Assembly (NCBI RefSeq): GCF_964340395.1
Contig: NC_135554.1
Span: forward strand, 1,186,001 to 1,250,000
DNA length: 64,000 nt
Source: Glandiceps talaboti
Taxonomy: Eukaryota > Hemichordata > Enteropneusta > Spengelidae
Direction of reading: 5' to 3'
The stretch's first letter is position 1; each line of letters opens with the position of its first letter. Of this stretch, positions 10,606 to 21,755 are shown one piece after another. Made by a program: the position numbers and the translations under genes. A model generated the notes under the pieces. That model ran no database searches, was not told the origin of the DNA, and saw only the letters and a list, made by a program, of their open reading frames with translations.

Positions 10606-12211
10606 TGATAATAATAATAAATAATAATAAATTATTATCAGCGCATTATGCAACAGCCTCAATGCGCTTTACAAAACTGAAAAAAAAGAAGCACAAACTT
10701 AATTTGCATAGAAATCAAAACCAAAACCAAAAACTTGACATTCACTATTGATTACTATTAAAAGTACAATATGTCCTAAACGTTTATAAACAAGAGTATG
10801 GCACAAACTTAATTTGCAAAAAAAGGACAACTTGAAATTCACTAAAAATCAAATCTTATTGATTATTGCATGTAAAAGTATAATGTGTTCTAAAAGTTTG
10901 TAAACAAGTATGTCTTTAGTTGTGACTTGAATGTTTCGATCGATACCACTCTCCTAAATGTGAATTGGGAGAGAGTTCCATAACTTAGGACCGGCAACAG
11001 AGAAGGCGTGATCTCCGTACGTGGTAATTTCAACACATGATATGGCAAGTGTAAGATGAGTACTAGAACGTAGGGCACACGTTGGCTTGTGTATGGGTAT
11101 TAGTTCAATGATGTAGGATGGTGACAGTTTGTTGACAGCCTTGTAGGTGACGAGCAAGATTTTGTATACAATACGTTGACGTACAGGTAACCAATGAAGA
11201 TTACGTAATACTGGTGAGACGTACATGATCATATTTGCGTAGTTTGACAACAAGTCTATAGCTGCTGTGTTCTGCACACATTGAAGTTTGTGGATCTCTT
11301 TGTCTGGTAATCCATAGAGGATGGACTTGCAATAATCCAGCCTAGAGGTAACAAATGCATGGATTAGTCTTTTGAATGGCTAGGCATGCTGCTCTGCAGA
11401 TGTTATTTACATGACAAGTCATTCTAAGTTCTGAGTCAAGTATAACCCCAAGGTCACGTGTTGTGGATGATGTGTTGACAGTGCTGTCCCCAATTGTGAT
11501 ACATGGTACAGGATTGGTTTTACTGAATCGAGATGAGAAGTGGATTATCTCTGTTTTACTATCATTTAGCTTTAATTTATTCGATGCATACCAAATTCGT
11601 ATATCAGCAATGCATGCTTCAATACGCGAGACTGTGTTCATGTTTTGTGATCGTTTCATCATCTGGTAAAGTTGAGAGTCATCAGCATACATCATTAGAT
11701 TATGTTGTGAAATCAGATCCTCTAAGGGTGTGACATACATGGTAAAGAGTATGGGACCTAGAACTGATCCCAAAGTTTAGGCTGTGACAGGCAGACTTTG
11801 CATTGTTTACTGTTATATATTTTGTTCGATGCTGGAGGTACATTGTATGACCGAAACCAGGAGAGTGCTGCGCCATCTATCCCAAACCGCTTATGCATTC
11901 TGTCAATTAAAATTTGATGGTCAATCGTGTCAAATGCTGCAGACAGATCTAATAGGACAAGTATAAAATCTTGGTGTCCATCAATAGCATGAAGAATATC
12001 ATTATAAACACGAATGATAGCGGTTTCTGTACTGTGATGTTTACGGTATGCAGACTGCATCTTTGCATATAGGTCATTGCTTTGTAGGTGATGATGAAGT
12101 TCATGTGCCACTACTTTCTCCCTAACGTTTGACAGGAACAGTAAGTTTGAAATTGGTCTGTAATTCTTGAGGTCATTGGGGTCATTTTTCAGGTTTTTGA
12201 TGATGGGTGTG
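10606..12211 (-). mobile_element. 5'-truncated L2-like LINE inserted into another LINE
   Basis: On the minus strand it begins inside the RT (VTPIIKNLKNDPNDLKNYRP), then LDLSAAFDTIDHQIL, MYADDSQLYQ (catalytic Asp pair), [37 protein letters not shown], and [18 protein letters not shown]. It ends with a stem-loop (10641-10667) and a TTA/TTTA-rich tail at 10606-10640. A GTGA stretch is present at both junctions (about 10602-10605 and 12208-12211). It holds several frameshifts, so it is inactive. The tail and stem-loop are typical of L2/CR1-type LINEs. Confidence 0.88.
10641..10667 (-). other. L2-type 3' stem-loop of the inserted LINE
   Basis: Arms GCGCATT (10641-10647) and AATGCGC (10661-10667) are perfect complements around a 13-nt loop. 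They lie just before the AT-rich tandem tail, read on the minus strand. L2-clade LINEs commonly carry a GCGC-type hairpin at this place, thought to be recognised by the reverse transcriptase. Confidence 0.65.
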
Positions 12212-12895
12212 ACCTATGTACCCCCTGAAATTAATGCTACAAAGGCGATGTACCAGCTTAGTGACATCATATCTAGGCATGAGAATGCGCATCCAAGGGC
12301 AATCTCCATTGTTGCCGGAGATTTCAATCATTCCACTTTACGGAAAACTATACCCAAGTTTCACCAGCATGTAACGTGTCATACCCACAAAGACCGGATA
12401 CTGGACCACTGTTACACTACCATCAAACGGGAATACCATTCTCTAAAACGTGCCCCCCTGGTGACTCAGACCACAACTTGATCCACCTGATACCCCGGGC
12501 CTGATCCCCACCTACAAAACTAAGTTAAAAAAGCGGGAACAGCCAGTAAAGTGATCTGTCCACCAATGGACTTCATCGGCTATTGATAATCTCCGTGGAT
12601 GCTTTGATTGTACGGATTGGGACGTTTTCCTTGAAAACTCAACGTCAATAGATGAGTTCATAGATACAATTTTGGATTATATCAAATTTTGTGAGGGTTT
12701 ATGTGTGTCTACTAAAAGAGGTTACCGTGTATCCAAATCAGAAACCTTGGTTCAACGGATTTTTACGGAGTAAACTTAAAGCCAAACAGAAAGCGTTTCA
12801 TTCCGGTAGCCATGGTGATTATGTCAAGGCAATTTTAGACTATCTTGGCAAACATGTCACATCTTTAAAAGACAATATCATATCAAATTAGAATA
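12212..12895 (+). mobile_element. LINE endonuclease fragment, second half (plus strand)
   Basis: It continues the fragment ending at 10605: YVPPEINATKAMYQLSDIIS, VAGDFNHSTLRKTIPKFHQH (DFN motif), DRILDHCYTTI, then, after a frameshift, a region reading SDHNLIH. A linker with PWFNGFLRSKLKAKQKAFHS and a DY-KA motif follows, and the frame ends at about 12891. No RT follows, so the element is 3'-truncated. Confidence 0.82.
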
Positions 12896-12989
12896 GGGTG
12901 AAAATAACTTTATTTCAACTGTTTAGAAAATTTTACTTTTCTAATTTGGTATTTAAAAGAAATAAAGTTAATAATAATCTAACAAAGTT

Positions 12990-13430
12990 ACAAATATGAA
13001 AGTATAGAATAGTTCTAGTGTTTGTCTATTTACTACTATTCAGGTATATGAAAAGAGCAGTTATAATATCCTTATGTTTTGATTGTAGTATATATGTAAA
13101 TTGCTCTACTCCATCTAAATGTATAAAGTTTGGGTTTACAGTATTAATAATATTAAACATTTTTTCTCTTTGTTTTGTATATAATTTACAATGAATTAGA
13201 TGATGTCTTTCATCTTCTATTTCTTTACAATGTTTACATAGCCTGTCTTCCAATAGTGTTTTGGGTTTTGTATGTCTACCCTTCTCAATGGCAAGTTGAT
13301 GGCAACTCAATCTAAATTTGGCTATTGTTTTTGATGTGTTCTTTATTGTTGATTACTTTAATGTATTCTCCTTGTTCCAGGGAATTTTTGAAGTTGTTGT
13401 ATGTACGTAATTTAGAGTTTTCCCTTTTGT
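12990..13430 (-). mobile_element. LINE ORF2 C-terminal fragment (CCHC region)
   Basis: On the minus strand a broken frame reads SKLRTYNNFKNSLEQGEYIK, then KTIAKFRLSCHQLAIEKGRH and DRLCKHCKEIEDERHHLIHC (C-x2-C-x9-H-x4-C). This is the zinc-knuckle-like tail found at the end of many LINE ORF2 proteins. One frameshift lies near 13330. The rest of the element is absent on both sides. Confidence 0.7.
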
Positions 13431-13652
13431 TATTTTTATTCCATTATGACAGTAAAAAGGTTGCTGGTGCATGTGATTGTTGGTTGAATGCATGGGTGAC
13501 CTCTGGGGGTTTATAGGGAGTCCTTGGGGTTTTCCCCTGGCAGATCTGCAGTTTTTTTCTTCTATTAAGGCATCTGATTGTTGGTTGAATGTTTAGGTTA
13601 TTCATAGCCTTTGAGGTAATATTCCCAAGCTTCGAAAAGCTAACGTAAGTAT

Positions 13653-13725
13653 ACAATAGACACCAGTGGAAAGATAAACAACAAGGTGGAGCCGCGTTGT
13701 TTATCTTTCCACTGGTGTCTATTGT
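13653..13725. repeat. Perfect 30-bp inverted repeat (hairpin)
   Basis: Arms 13653-13682 and 13696-13725 are exact complements around a 13-nt spacer (AAGGTGGAGCCGC). With a two-base bulge the pairing extends further outwards (GTAAGTAT against ACTTA). No open frame is associated. Confidence 0.93.
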
Positions 13726-13730
13726 ACTTA

Positions 13731-15329
13731 TGCCTGACAAGTTCACAGGATGGCAGGATTAGTCCATCTCACCCTTGCCAGACTAGATTAAGATAAAGTA
13801 CACACTGTCTCACCCCTTGCCATGCTAGGTGATGATAATAACTGAGATAAAAGTGTACACATTCGGGTGAGGACACACACAGCATGCAGTGTTCACGGCG
13901 AAGAAATAAGCCATACAACATTCACAAGCCCTGATATGACTGAACAACGAGACGTGTCTAATATTATAGTTTAGCTCATCTGAAGATATGTGTAAAATTC
14001 GTTTTTTAAATGTTTACCGTTTCTTTTGAATGGTAACAGTTGTGCCCTTCATCCTTAAACCCTTACTGTGCAGTCACTATTCCATTCATGGTACAGTAGT
14101 CAGTAGTATGACTTATTTTTAATACTACTCGCCACAACTATTTTTCTCCGTAATTAAGTTCTCCTCGTAATTTTGGCAAATTATTTTGGTCCGGGTCGTA
14201 CTCTTGCATTTCATTCTTGAGACCATGGAGGCTCCCCTTCTATACTTCCATGTGCAGGCATATGGTTTCTGACTTTGCCGGACTGGTTTTACTTGAACTA
14301 CAAAGGTCAACCCAATTCACATCTTCTAAGTCCCCCTTTGTCTTACACTATCCAATACTGATAAGACTTCAGCGGCAACTCAGACAAGGAGGTGGTTATA
14401 ACCCGCTACACAAACTTTAATATTAGCTCCGGTAGAGGACTGCTAATCCCGTACATGTCAAACAATGTGTCAACATTATGACAGATAAAGGGCATAAATG
14501 TAAGTATTAAATGAGTTTCCCATGTCACACAAAAATGGGCCCGTAACACTTGGTATAGGGGCATTAATATTGCATGTATAGTAAAGTCACTGGTATGTTA
14601 GAGAACTTTAGGTGGTCATACCTAGTGTATAATAGGAACTTGAATCTGATGAGATGTGGTGATTTGTAATGTCAATAACATGTAGTGTCCAAAATAGAAA
14701 GTGTATTAATCCCTTCTGACAAGTTCATACTGACGATAGAACAATTTCGATTAACTTCTTTTATAAACTATCTATGAAGATTACCATTACGAAACCTTGA
14801 AGTTCACTTTTGCCCCAAAGTGCAATAGAAGTGAAGCGTTGATTGTGAAACAGCCAAGCATTTACATGACATGTTCTGTAACTAGTGTGGTAGCTAGGTA
14901 ATACATGTATATGTATAATTATGTATATGAATATGTATATGTATATGTAGTTATGGTTGAACTAAATAAGTAATATTAAAGAATTTATGTAAGAATTTGG
15001 GACAAGAACAAATATTTATGTGTACTACATTTCAGACAAAGCTATATGCCATTGTAGAAAAGGATTTGTTTCTTCCATCACATTCAAAAACACAATGACC
15101 CCCCCCCCCCCATCCACAATTTTCAAAACAGCATGACCCCCCCCCTCTCTACTGCCAATTTCAAAAACAAAGTGCCCCCCCCCCCCCCCCCCGGGCCAAA
15201 GAAACTGACCGGCCCCTAACTGCATGACTGAATATATTTTCCATGTTCTGTATTACCTGCAAACAAGATTTGAAAGACCATGACCATACTTTTATGAATG
15301 AATAGTATTACAATAAAGTGTTTGCAATA
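13731..15329. other. Intron sequence with low-complexity DNA only
   Basis: No exon, LINE motif or family A or B copy was recognised. A TATATG-rich patch lies at about 14900-14955. Three C runs at 15099-15192 are described separately. Confidence 0.45.
15099..15192. repeat. Three poly-C tracts in a diverged short tandem repeat
   Basis: C runs at about 15099-15110, 15137-15145 and 15175-15192 sit at the end of similar 35-40 bp segments containing CAAAA and CA-rich text. Such runs are prone to sequencing length error. Confidence 0.6.
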
Positions 15330-15520
15330 TTTGAGATGGCTTGAGTTTGAAAAAATGACTCGGAAGGTCAAAGTTCAATGTCTTAAAAGAAAGCTTGCAT
15401 CGGATATGGAGAAACATTTGAATGCAATCTCTATAGTTTTTCTGTTATGAAGTAAAAACAGACTTTTATGACAAATATGGCTGTCATTTTGTCAAATCTT
15501 ACAATGTCATGAAACAGAGT
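15330..15520 (+). repeat. Family B dispersed repeat fragment
   Basis: It contains GGTCAAAGTTCAATGTCTTA, AAAGAAAGCTTGCAT, GACAAATATGGCTGTCAT and a CATGAAACAGAGTGA motif. The same order of motifs recurs at 46860-47450 and in part at 16330-16700. Confidence 0.6.
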
Positions 15521-16329
15521 GAACAGCATACAAGTTATACAACCCCTGCTGTAGTTTGTCATCATTGCTGTACTGTGCCTCGTTTCAAAGAAATTGGTGA
15601 CTGCATGTCAAAGATATATGACTGTGCATGGACACACAGATGGTCAGAACTCACTGTAATACTGTGCCTATACAGGTCATGCATAGGGATTGTGGGGTTG
15701 AAGCTTAAACCAAATGATTTCTTTGCGTTTGAATGTTACAGTAACTTTAAATCAGTAAACTTTCTATGTATTTTCCCTGAAGTCAGTGAAGTGCATGAAT
15801 GTGTCAAGGCACAAATTGTTATTATTCTATGTTAGTGTTATAGTGTCTAACACTCTTTCTGAATCCATAAACAATGTTCTGAGAAGTTAAAATATGCATG
15901 GACTTCTTTAATTAAATATAAGCAAACAACGAAGCACTATGTCATTATTTGGTTGATGGGTTTGAAAGATGAACCAAACACTTGAGTCATGCAACAAGTG
16001 ACCAGTGACAGTTGCAGTTACACACGCCATCATTGTATGCTGATCATAAGGTGCATGGATATTCAAAGCAGGACAGTTTTAAATTAATGGTTACATGACG
16101 TGTGATAGATGTAGTAATGTGACTTGCACTATGTGTCACTATGTGAGAAGCTTGATAGTCAGTGGAGTGGGCCATTTTAAGCCTACTTTATTAAAGAAGT
16201 CAACCACTGGTTGATTTGATTATTGCCGGCATCAAATCACTCAAGGGCTAGACAACAGTTTGCAATCACCATGTAAGAAGACATATCCCCAACATTTCAA
16301 CTTAGTTAGTAATTCATATTCTGAATTAT

Positions 16330-16700
16330 TTATGACAAATATGGCCACCAATCAATCATTATCGTGAAAGGTTGTGAAACAATCGATGTGTATATGTGGA
16401 CCACTGTATCTGACACTTGTGTCAGGTTTGGTTGAAATCAGCCAATGCTCATCAGAGTTGTGCAAGTGCAATATGATGATTTTGGGCTATTTGGCCTTGA
16501 AGATAGATGTCAAGGTCAGATTAAAAGACAATAGTGTCAAAAAGCCTATTATGTTAAATAGCCAAAAAGGTTTGAATTGGCTATGTTCACAATTGAAATG
16601 CATGGGTCAATTTCAACCAAACCTATCACATTTGTCGGAAACAGTAGTCCACATGTGGACATTACCTTACTTTGTTTCATGACCTTGGCTATAATGATTG
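16330..16700 (+). repeat. Family B dispersed repeat fragment
   Basis: It starts with GACAAATATGGCCACCAATC and includes GGTTTGGTTGAAATCAGCCA and TATTTGGCCTTGAAGATAGA, then a TCAAGGTCAGATTAAAAGAC motif. These match the order and wording of 47140-47400. No coding domain is seen. Confidence 0.55.
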
Positions 16701-17392
16701 AATGACAGTCATGTTTATATTGTTACAATTCACGCAACAACTATTCCATGCATCTCAAATGTGAATATATGCAATTCATCTGTTTCTGGCTATACACACT
16801 CAGATGGTATCAGCCAACTTCCAAGAAAACATGTCAGATAAATTAGGATAGACCACATCGCTTTGTTTCATGACCTTTGTGATAATGACCTATTGGTGGC
16901 CACATCTGTTATGGCCAGGTTTGTCTTATAAAATTAAGCATATTGATTACAAACCAAGTTGAAATGTTGGGTAATATGCCTTTTGACAAAGATTTACAGT
17001 TTAATAATGCATGGACTCACTGAGTAAAACATGGCATGATGCATACCTGGACATTAGTCAGACCATCAATTATTGAGAAAATTACAAACATGCCAAAAAT
17101 ACAAGACTTAGTACATGTTATGATGTACATTTGTGTACCTTCACCATATTACATCATAAATTTCTTCCCATGGTTTTAGACACTCATGCAGATGGAGGTC
17201 AGAGGTCATAGATTTTTATCAGAGGTTTTATTGTTATCAAAATTTTTTCTTTATACTGTCAAATATCTCCTCTACTAAATCTATGTATGACTGGAGTCCT
17301 TACCCCCTGTAGTCTTCTCCACAGCATGGTGTATAATGCAAAAAGTTTGAATTAGAATGTTAAAATTTAGTAGAGTGACAAGTGATGCTTAC

Positions 17393-17478
17393 TTGTAATG
17401 TTAGTAGTAGATGATGGTTGTTGTAGTGGTTGCAGTGTGAAAACTGGAGGTGATATAGGTGAACTTATTTCATGCATG

Positions 17479-17511
<33 letters not shown>

Positions 17512-17873
17512 TCAGCTTTGGTGGTAGGAGACAGTGTATTACTGTCTATCAATTGACCCTCAGTTGCTCTTTCTACAACATTACAAGTAGATGTTGCTAT
17601 GTTTCCTGCAGATGGCAATGATTGTAATCCAGAGAACTGATGGGGAGCTGTCTTCTCAACTGGTGATTGATTGACAGGTGTCAGTTGAGGTGATTGATTG
17701 ACAGGTGTCATATCTTCTTTCTCATCCAATAAGATCTCACCTTGACCATTGATTGTCAGTTTGACAATGTCTGATGTGTTCTTGAGAATGCTTATTGCTT
17801 TTTCTTGGGAGATCGCTACCAATGTTTGGTTGTCCACAGCAAGTAGTTGGTCACCAACTTTCATTCTATCATC
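17393..17873 (-). CDS. MPDZ: MPDZ/PATJ-like scaffold protein, exon: end of second PDZ domain plus long linker
   Basis: The exon runs from an acceptor ending TATAG to a GTAAGC donor and holds 160 codons plus one base (phase 0 in, phase 1 out). The first 40 or so residues complete a PDZ domain: DDRMKVGDQLLAVDNQTLVA, then the alpha-2 helix region QEKAISILKNTSDIVKLTI. This matches the end of MPDZ PDZ9. A disordered linker follows, with a duplicated MTPVNQSP / LTPVNQSP motif, an 11-residue Thr run and a Ser/Thr/Pro-rich tail. The phase-1 end joins exactly to the 596-786 exon, completing a Thr codon. The linker is poorly conserved in the family and its function is unknown. Confidence 0.92.
17478..17510 (-). 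repeat. Coding ACT trinucleotide repeat (poly-Thr)
   Basis: Ten ACT codons and one ACC codon in the MPDZ-like exon encode 11 consecutive threonines in a disordered linker. As a near-pure triplet run it is likely to vary in length between alleles. Confidence 0.9.
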
Positions 17874-18032
17874 CTATACATAAATATAGAAATCATCATG
17901 GAACACATACTAAACTAGGTTGTTTGGCAGAAGTACAATTAAAGTACATAGCACTAAATATAATCTATGTATCGTCCTCTTCTGTTATTCTAAAGATAAT
18001 AGATCACATTTCTTTACCTGTGATCAACAAGA

Positions 18033-18212
18033 ATGGGGGGATGGGGATGGGGATGACGAGGGGTTGGGGATGGGGGGGGGTGAAGATGGGGATGGGTTGG
18101 GGGATGGGTTGAGGATGGGGAGGGGTTGGGGGATGGGTTGAGGATGGGGATGGATTTGGGATGGGATGAAGATGGGGATGGGGACGGGTTGGGGATGGGG
18201 TTGTGGAGGGGT
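18033..18212. repeat. G-rich GGGGATGGGGATGGG-type repeat
   Basis: The plus strand is built from irregular GGGGAT, GGGTTG and GGGATG blocks with many runs of three or more G. It therefore has strong potential to form G-quadruplexes, and on the minus (transcribed-sense) strand it would be C-rich pre-mRNA. It begins about 160 bp upstream, in transcription sense, of the 17393-17873 exon. Open frames across it (poly-Pro on minus) are low complexity and not called. Confidence 0.8.
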
Positions 18213-18448
18213 TATTATGATATTACAATTCACAGCTCATCTCTGACATATTTTCTCCCTAAGATCTATGGGAGCAAAATTTCTGTGTGACCAAGTCACT
18301 TTATGACCTCATCATAATAAACAGCGCCATGGCATCTATCATATAGAGTGAAGTTGAAAACCTCAGCTTATCAAATCATGTTCAGTATATTGGTTAAATG
18401 AGTTTTATTGATGTATTTGCAGGTTAAAGTGCTAATGGCACTGAAGCA

Positions 18449-19225
18449 TAACTGTGTACTATGCAAGTATTTATAACTGTGTATTATGCAAGTATTTATA
18501 ACTGTGTATTATGCAAGCATTTACTGTGTAAAAAGCATTTACTGTGTACTATGCAAGTATTTATAACTGTGTACTTTGCAAGCATTTACTGTGTACTATG
18601 CAAGTATTTATAACTTTGTACTTTGCAAGCATTTATAACTGTGTACTATACAAGCATTTACTGTGTACTATGCAAGCATTTACTGTGTACTATGCAAGTA
18701 TTTATAACTGTGTACTATGCAAGCATTTATAACTGTGTACTATACAAGCATTTACTGTGTACTATGCAAGCATTTACTGTGTACTATGCAAGCATTTACT
18801 GTGTACTATGCAAGCATTTACTGTGTACTATGCAAGCATTTATAACTGTGTACTATGCAAGCATTTATAACTGTGTACTATGCAAGCATTTACTGTGTAC
18901 TATGCAAGCATTTACTTTGTACTATGCAAGCATTTACTGTGTACTATACAAGCATTTACTATGTACTATGCAAGCATTTACTGTGTACTATACAAGCATT
19001 TATAACTGTGTACTATGCAAGCAATTACTGTGTACTATGCAAGCATTTACTGTGTACTATACAAGCATTTACTGTGTACTATGCAAGCATTTACTGTGTA
19101 CTATACAAGCATTTACTGTGTACTATGCAAGCATTTTACTGTGTACTATACAAGCATTTACTGTGTACTATACAAGCATTTACTGTGTACTATACAAGCA
19201 TTTACTGTGTACTATACAAGCATTT
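18449..19225. repeat. 22/25-bp minisatellite
   Basis: The basic unit is TTTACTGTGTACTATGCAAG plus CA (22 bp), with a 25-bp version that adds ATA before ACTGTG. Copies vary at ATGCAAG versus ATACAAG and at the last bases. The right end (about 19040-19225) is more uniform and mostly of the 22-bp form. The open frames in it come from the repeat. Confidence 0.93.
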
Positions 19226-19762
19226 TAGAAGGTTTTATAAATGAGATACTTTAGTTCAGTCAGGTTGACCGGTACCTGCTATTATTATCATGTAGGCACA
19301 AAACAATGAAAAGAGTGCTGCTGCTCTTACAAATATTATACCTATATACCCAGATTCATTGTTCTTGATGTCGTTTGATGTGTATCAATGCTTCTGATAT
19401 GGAACATTAAATGTCATGACATTAATGTCAAACATTATCAAAAAATGCCTTTCTGATATAGGACAAGACATGGCAAACATATAAACAATCATAAACAAAC
19501 AAAATGGTTTTGGATGAAACAAAATGTTGGCTGATCTTCTACTTTGATGTAATTCCATATGGCAACAAAACTTACACATCTTTCAAATCAGGGAAATTTT
19601 GACGAAAATATCCATACCCAGTTATACTATTTATGTTACACTAACTTACAAAATTTACAATTACACTGACTGTGCAGCTATGTTCCTTTTTAATTATGAA
19701 AAGATACACCCAATCCGATGAAAGTTGACAATCATTTAGTACACATTTCAAAGCAGATTGAC
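19226..19762. other. Intron sequence between two minisatellites
   Basis: No exon or known repeat was recognised. A 64-codon open frame on the minus strand has no domain or splice context. Confidence 0.45.
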
Positions 19763-21755
19763 AGTCAGCAGACTATGCAGGTGAATGTCAGCTACACAAC
19801 ATAGTCAGCAGACTGTGCAGGTGAATGTCAGCTACACAACATAGTCAGCAGACTATGCAGGTGAATGTCAGCTACACAACATAGTCAGCAGACTGTGCAG
19901 GTGAATGTCAGCTACATCACAACATAGTCAGCAGACTGTGCAGGTGAGTGTCAGCTACACAACATAGTCAGCAGACTGTGCAGGTGAGTGTCAGCTACAC
20001 AACATAGTCAGCAGACTGTGCAGGTGAGTGTCAGCTACACAACATAGTCAGCAGACTGTGCAGGTGAGTGTCAGCTACACAACACAGTCAGCAGACTATG
20101 CAGGTGAATGTCAGCTACACAACATAGTCAGCAGACCGTGCAGGTGAATGTCAGCTACACAACATAGTCAGCAGACTGTGCAGGTGAGTGTCAGCTACAC
20201 AACCCAGTCAGCAGACTATGCAGGTGAATGTCTGCTACACAACACAGTCAGCAGACTGTGCAGGTGAATGTCTGCTACACAACATAGTCAGCAGACTGTG
20301 CAGGTGAATGTCAGCTACACAACATAGTCAGCAGACTGTGCAGGTGAGTGTCAGCTACACAACACAGTCAGCAGACTATGCATGAATGTCAGCTACACAA
20401 CACAGTCAGCAGACTATGCATGAATGTCAGCTACACAACACAGTCAGCAGACTATGCAGGTGAATGTCAGCTACACAACACAGTCAGCAGACTGTGCAGG
20501 TGAATGTCAGCTACACAACATAGTCAGCAGACAATGCAGGTGAATTTCAGCTACACAACACAGTCAGCAGTCTGTGCAGGTGAATGTCAGCTACACAACA
20601 TAGTCAGCAGACTGCAGGTGAATGTCAGCTACACAACATAGTCAGCAGACCGTGCAGGTGAATGTCAGCTACACAACATAGTCAGAAGACTGTGCAGGTG
20701 AATGTCAGCTACACAACATAGTCAGCAGACTGTGCAGGTGAATGTCAGCTATACAACATAGTCAGCAGACTGCAGGTGAATGTCAGCTACACAACATAGT
20801 CAGCAGACTGTGCAGGTGAATGTCAGCTACACAACATAGTCAGCAGACTATGCAGGTGAATGTCAGCTACACAACATAGTCAGCGCAGACTGTGCAGGTG
20901 AATGTCAGCTACACAACATAGTCAGCAGACTGTGCAGGTGAATGTCAGCTACACAACATAGTCAGCAGACTGCAGGTGAATGTCAGCTACACAACATAGT
21001 CAGCAGACTGTGCAGGTGAATGTCAGCTACACAACAGTAAGCAGACTGTGCAGGTGAATGTCAGCTACACAACATAGTCAGCAGACTGTGCAGGTGAATG
21101 TCAGCTACACAACATAGTCAGCAGACTATGCAGGTGAATGTCACCTACACAACATAGTCAGCAGACTGTGCAGGTGAATGTCAGCTATACAGCAACATAG
21201 TCAGCAGACTGCAGGTGAATGTCAGCTACACAACACAGTCAGCAGACTGTGCAGGTGAATGTCAGCTACACAACATAGTCAGCAGACTGTGCAGGTGAAT
21301 GTCAGCTATACAACATAGTCAGCAGACTGTGCAGGTGAATGTCAGCTACACAACATAGTCAGCAGACTGTGCAGTTGAATGTCAGCTACACAACAGTCAG
21401 CAGACTATGCAGGTGAATGTCAGCTATACAACAGTCAGCAGACTGTGCAGGTGAATGTCAGCTATACAACATAGTCAGCAGACTGTGCAGGTGAATGTCA
21501 GCTACACAACACAGTCAGCTAGCAGACTATGCAGGTGAATGTCAGCTACACAACATAGTCAGCAGACTGTGCAGGTGAATGTCAGCTACACAACACAGTC
21601 AGCAGACTGCAGGTGAATGTCAGCTACACAACATAGTCAGCAGACTGTGCAGGTGAATGTCAGCTACACAACATAGTCAGCAGACTGTGCAGGTGAATGT
21701 CAGCTACACAACATAGTCAGCAGACTATGCAGGTGAATGTCAGCTACACAACATA
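19763..21755. repeat. 40-bp minisatellite, module type 1
   Basis: Unit: AGTCAGCAGACTGTGCAGGT followed by GAATGTCAGCTACACAACAT. There are about 50 copies, with common variants TGTG/TATG, AATG/AGTG and short deletions (for example loss of TGTG). The second half of the unit is shared with the adjoining type 2 array. Confidence 0.95.

Noticed and set aside
18024-18233. Minus-strand proline-rich open frame
   Set aside because: It is a direct translation of the GGGGAT repeat, in an intron, without splice sites.
18544-19254. Open frames with CVLCKHLL-type repeats
   Set aside because: They come from the 22/25-bp minisatellite. The frame changes between units and no domain is present.
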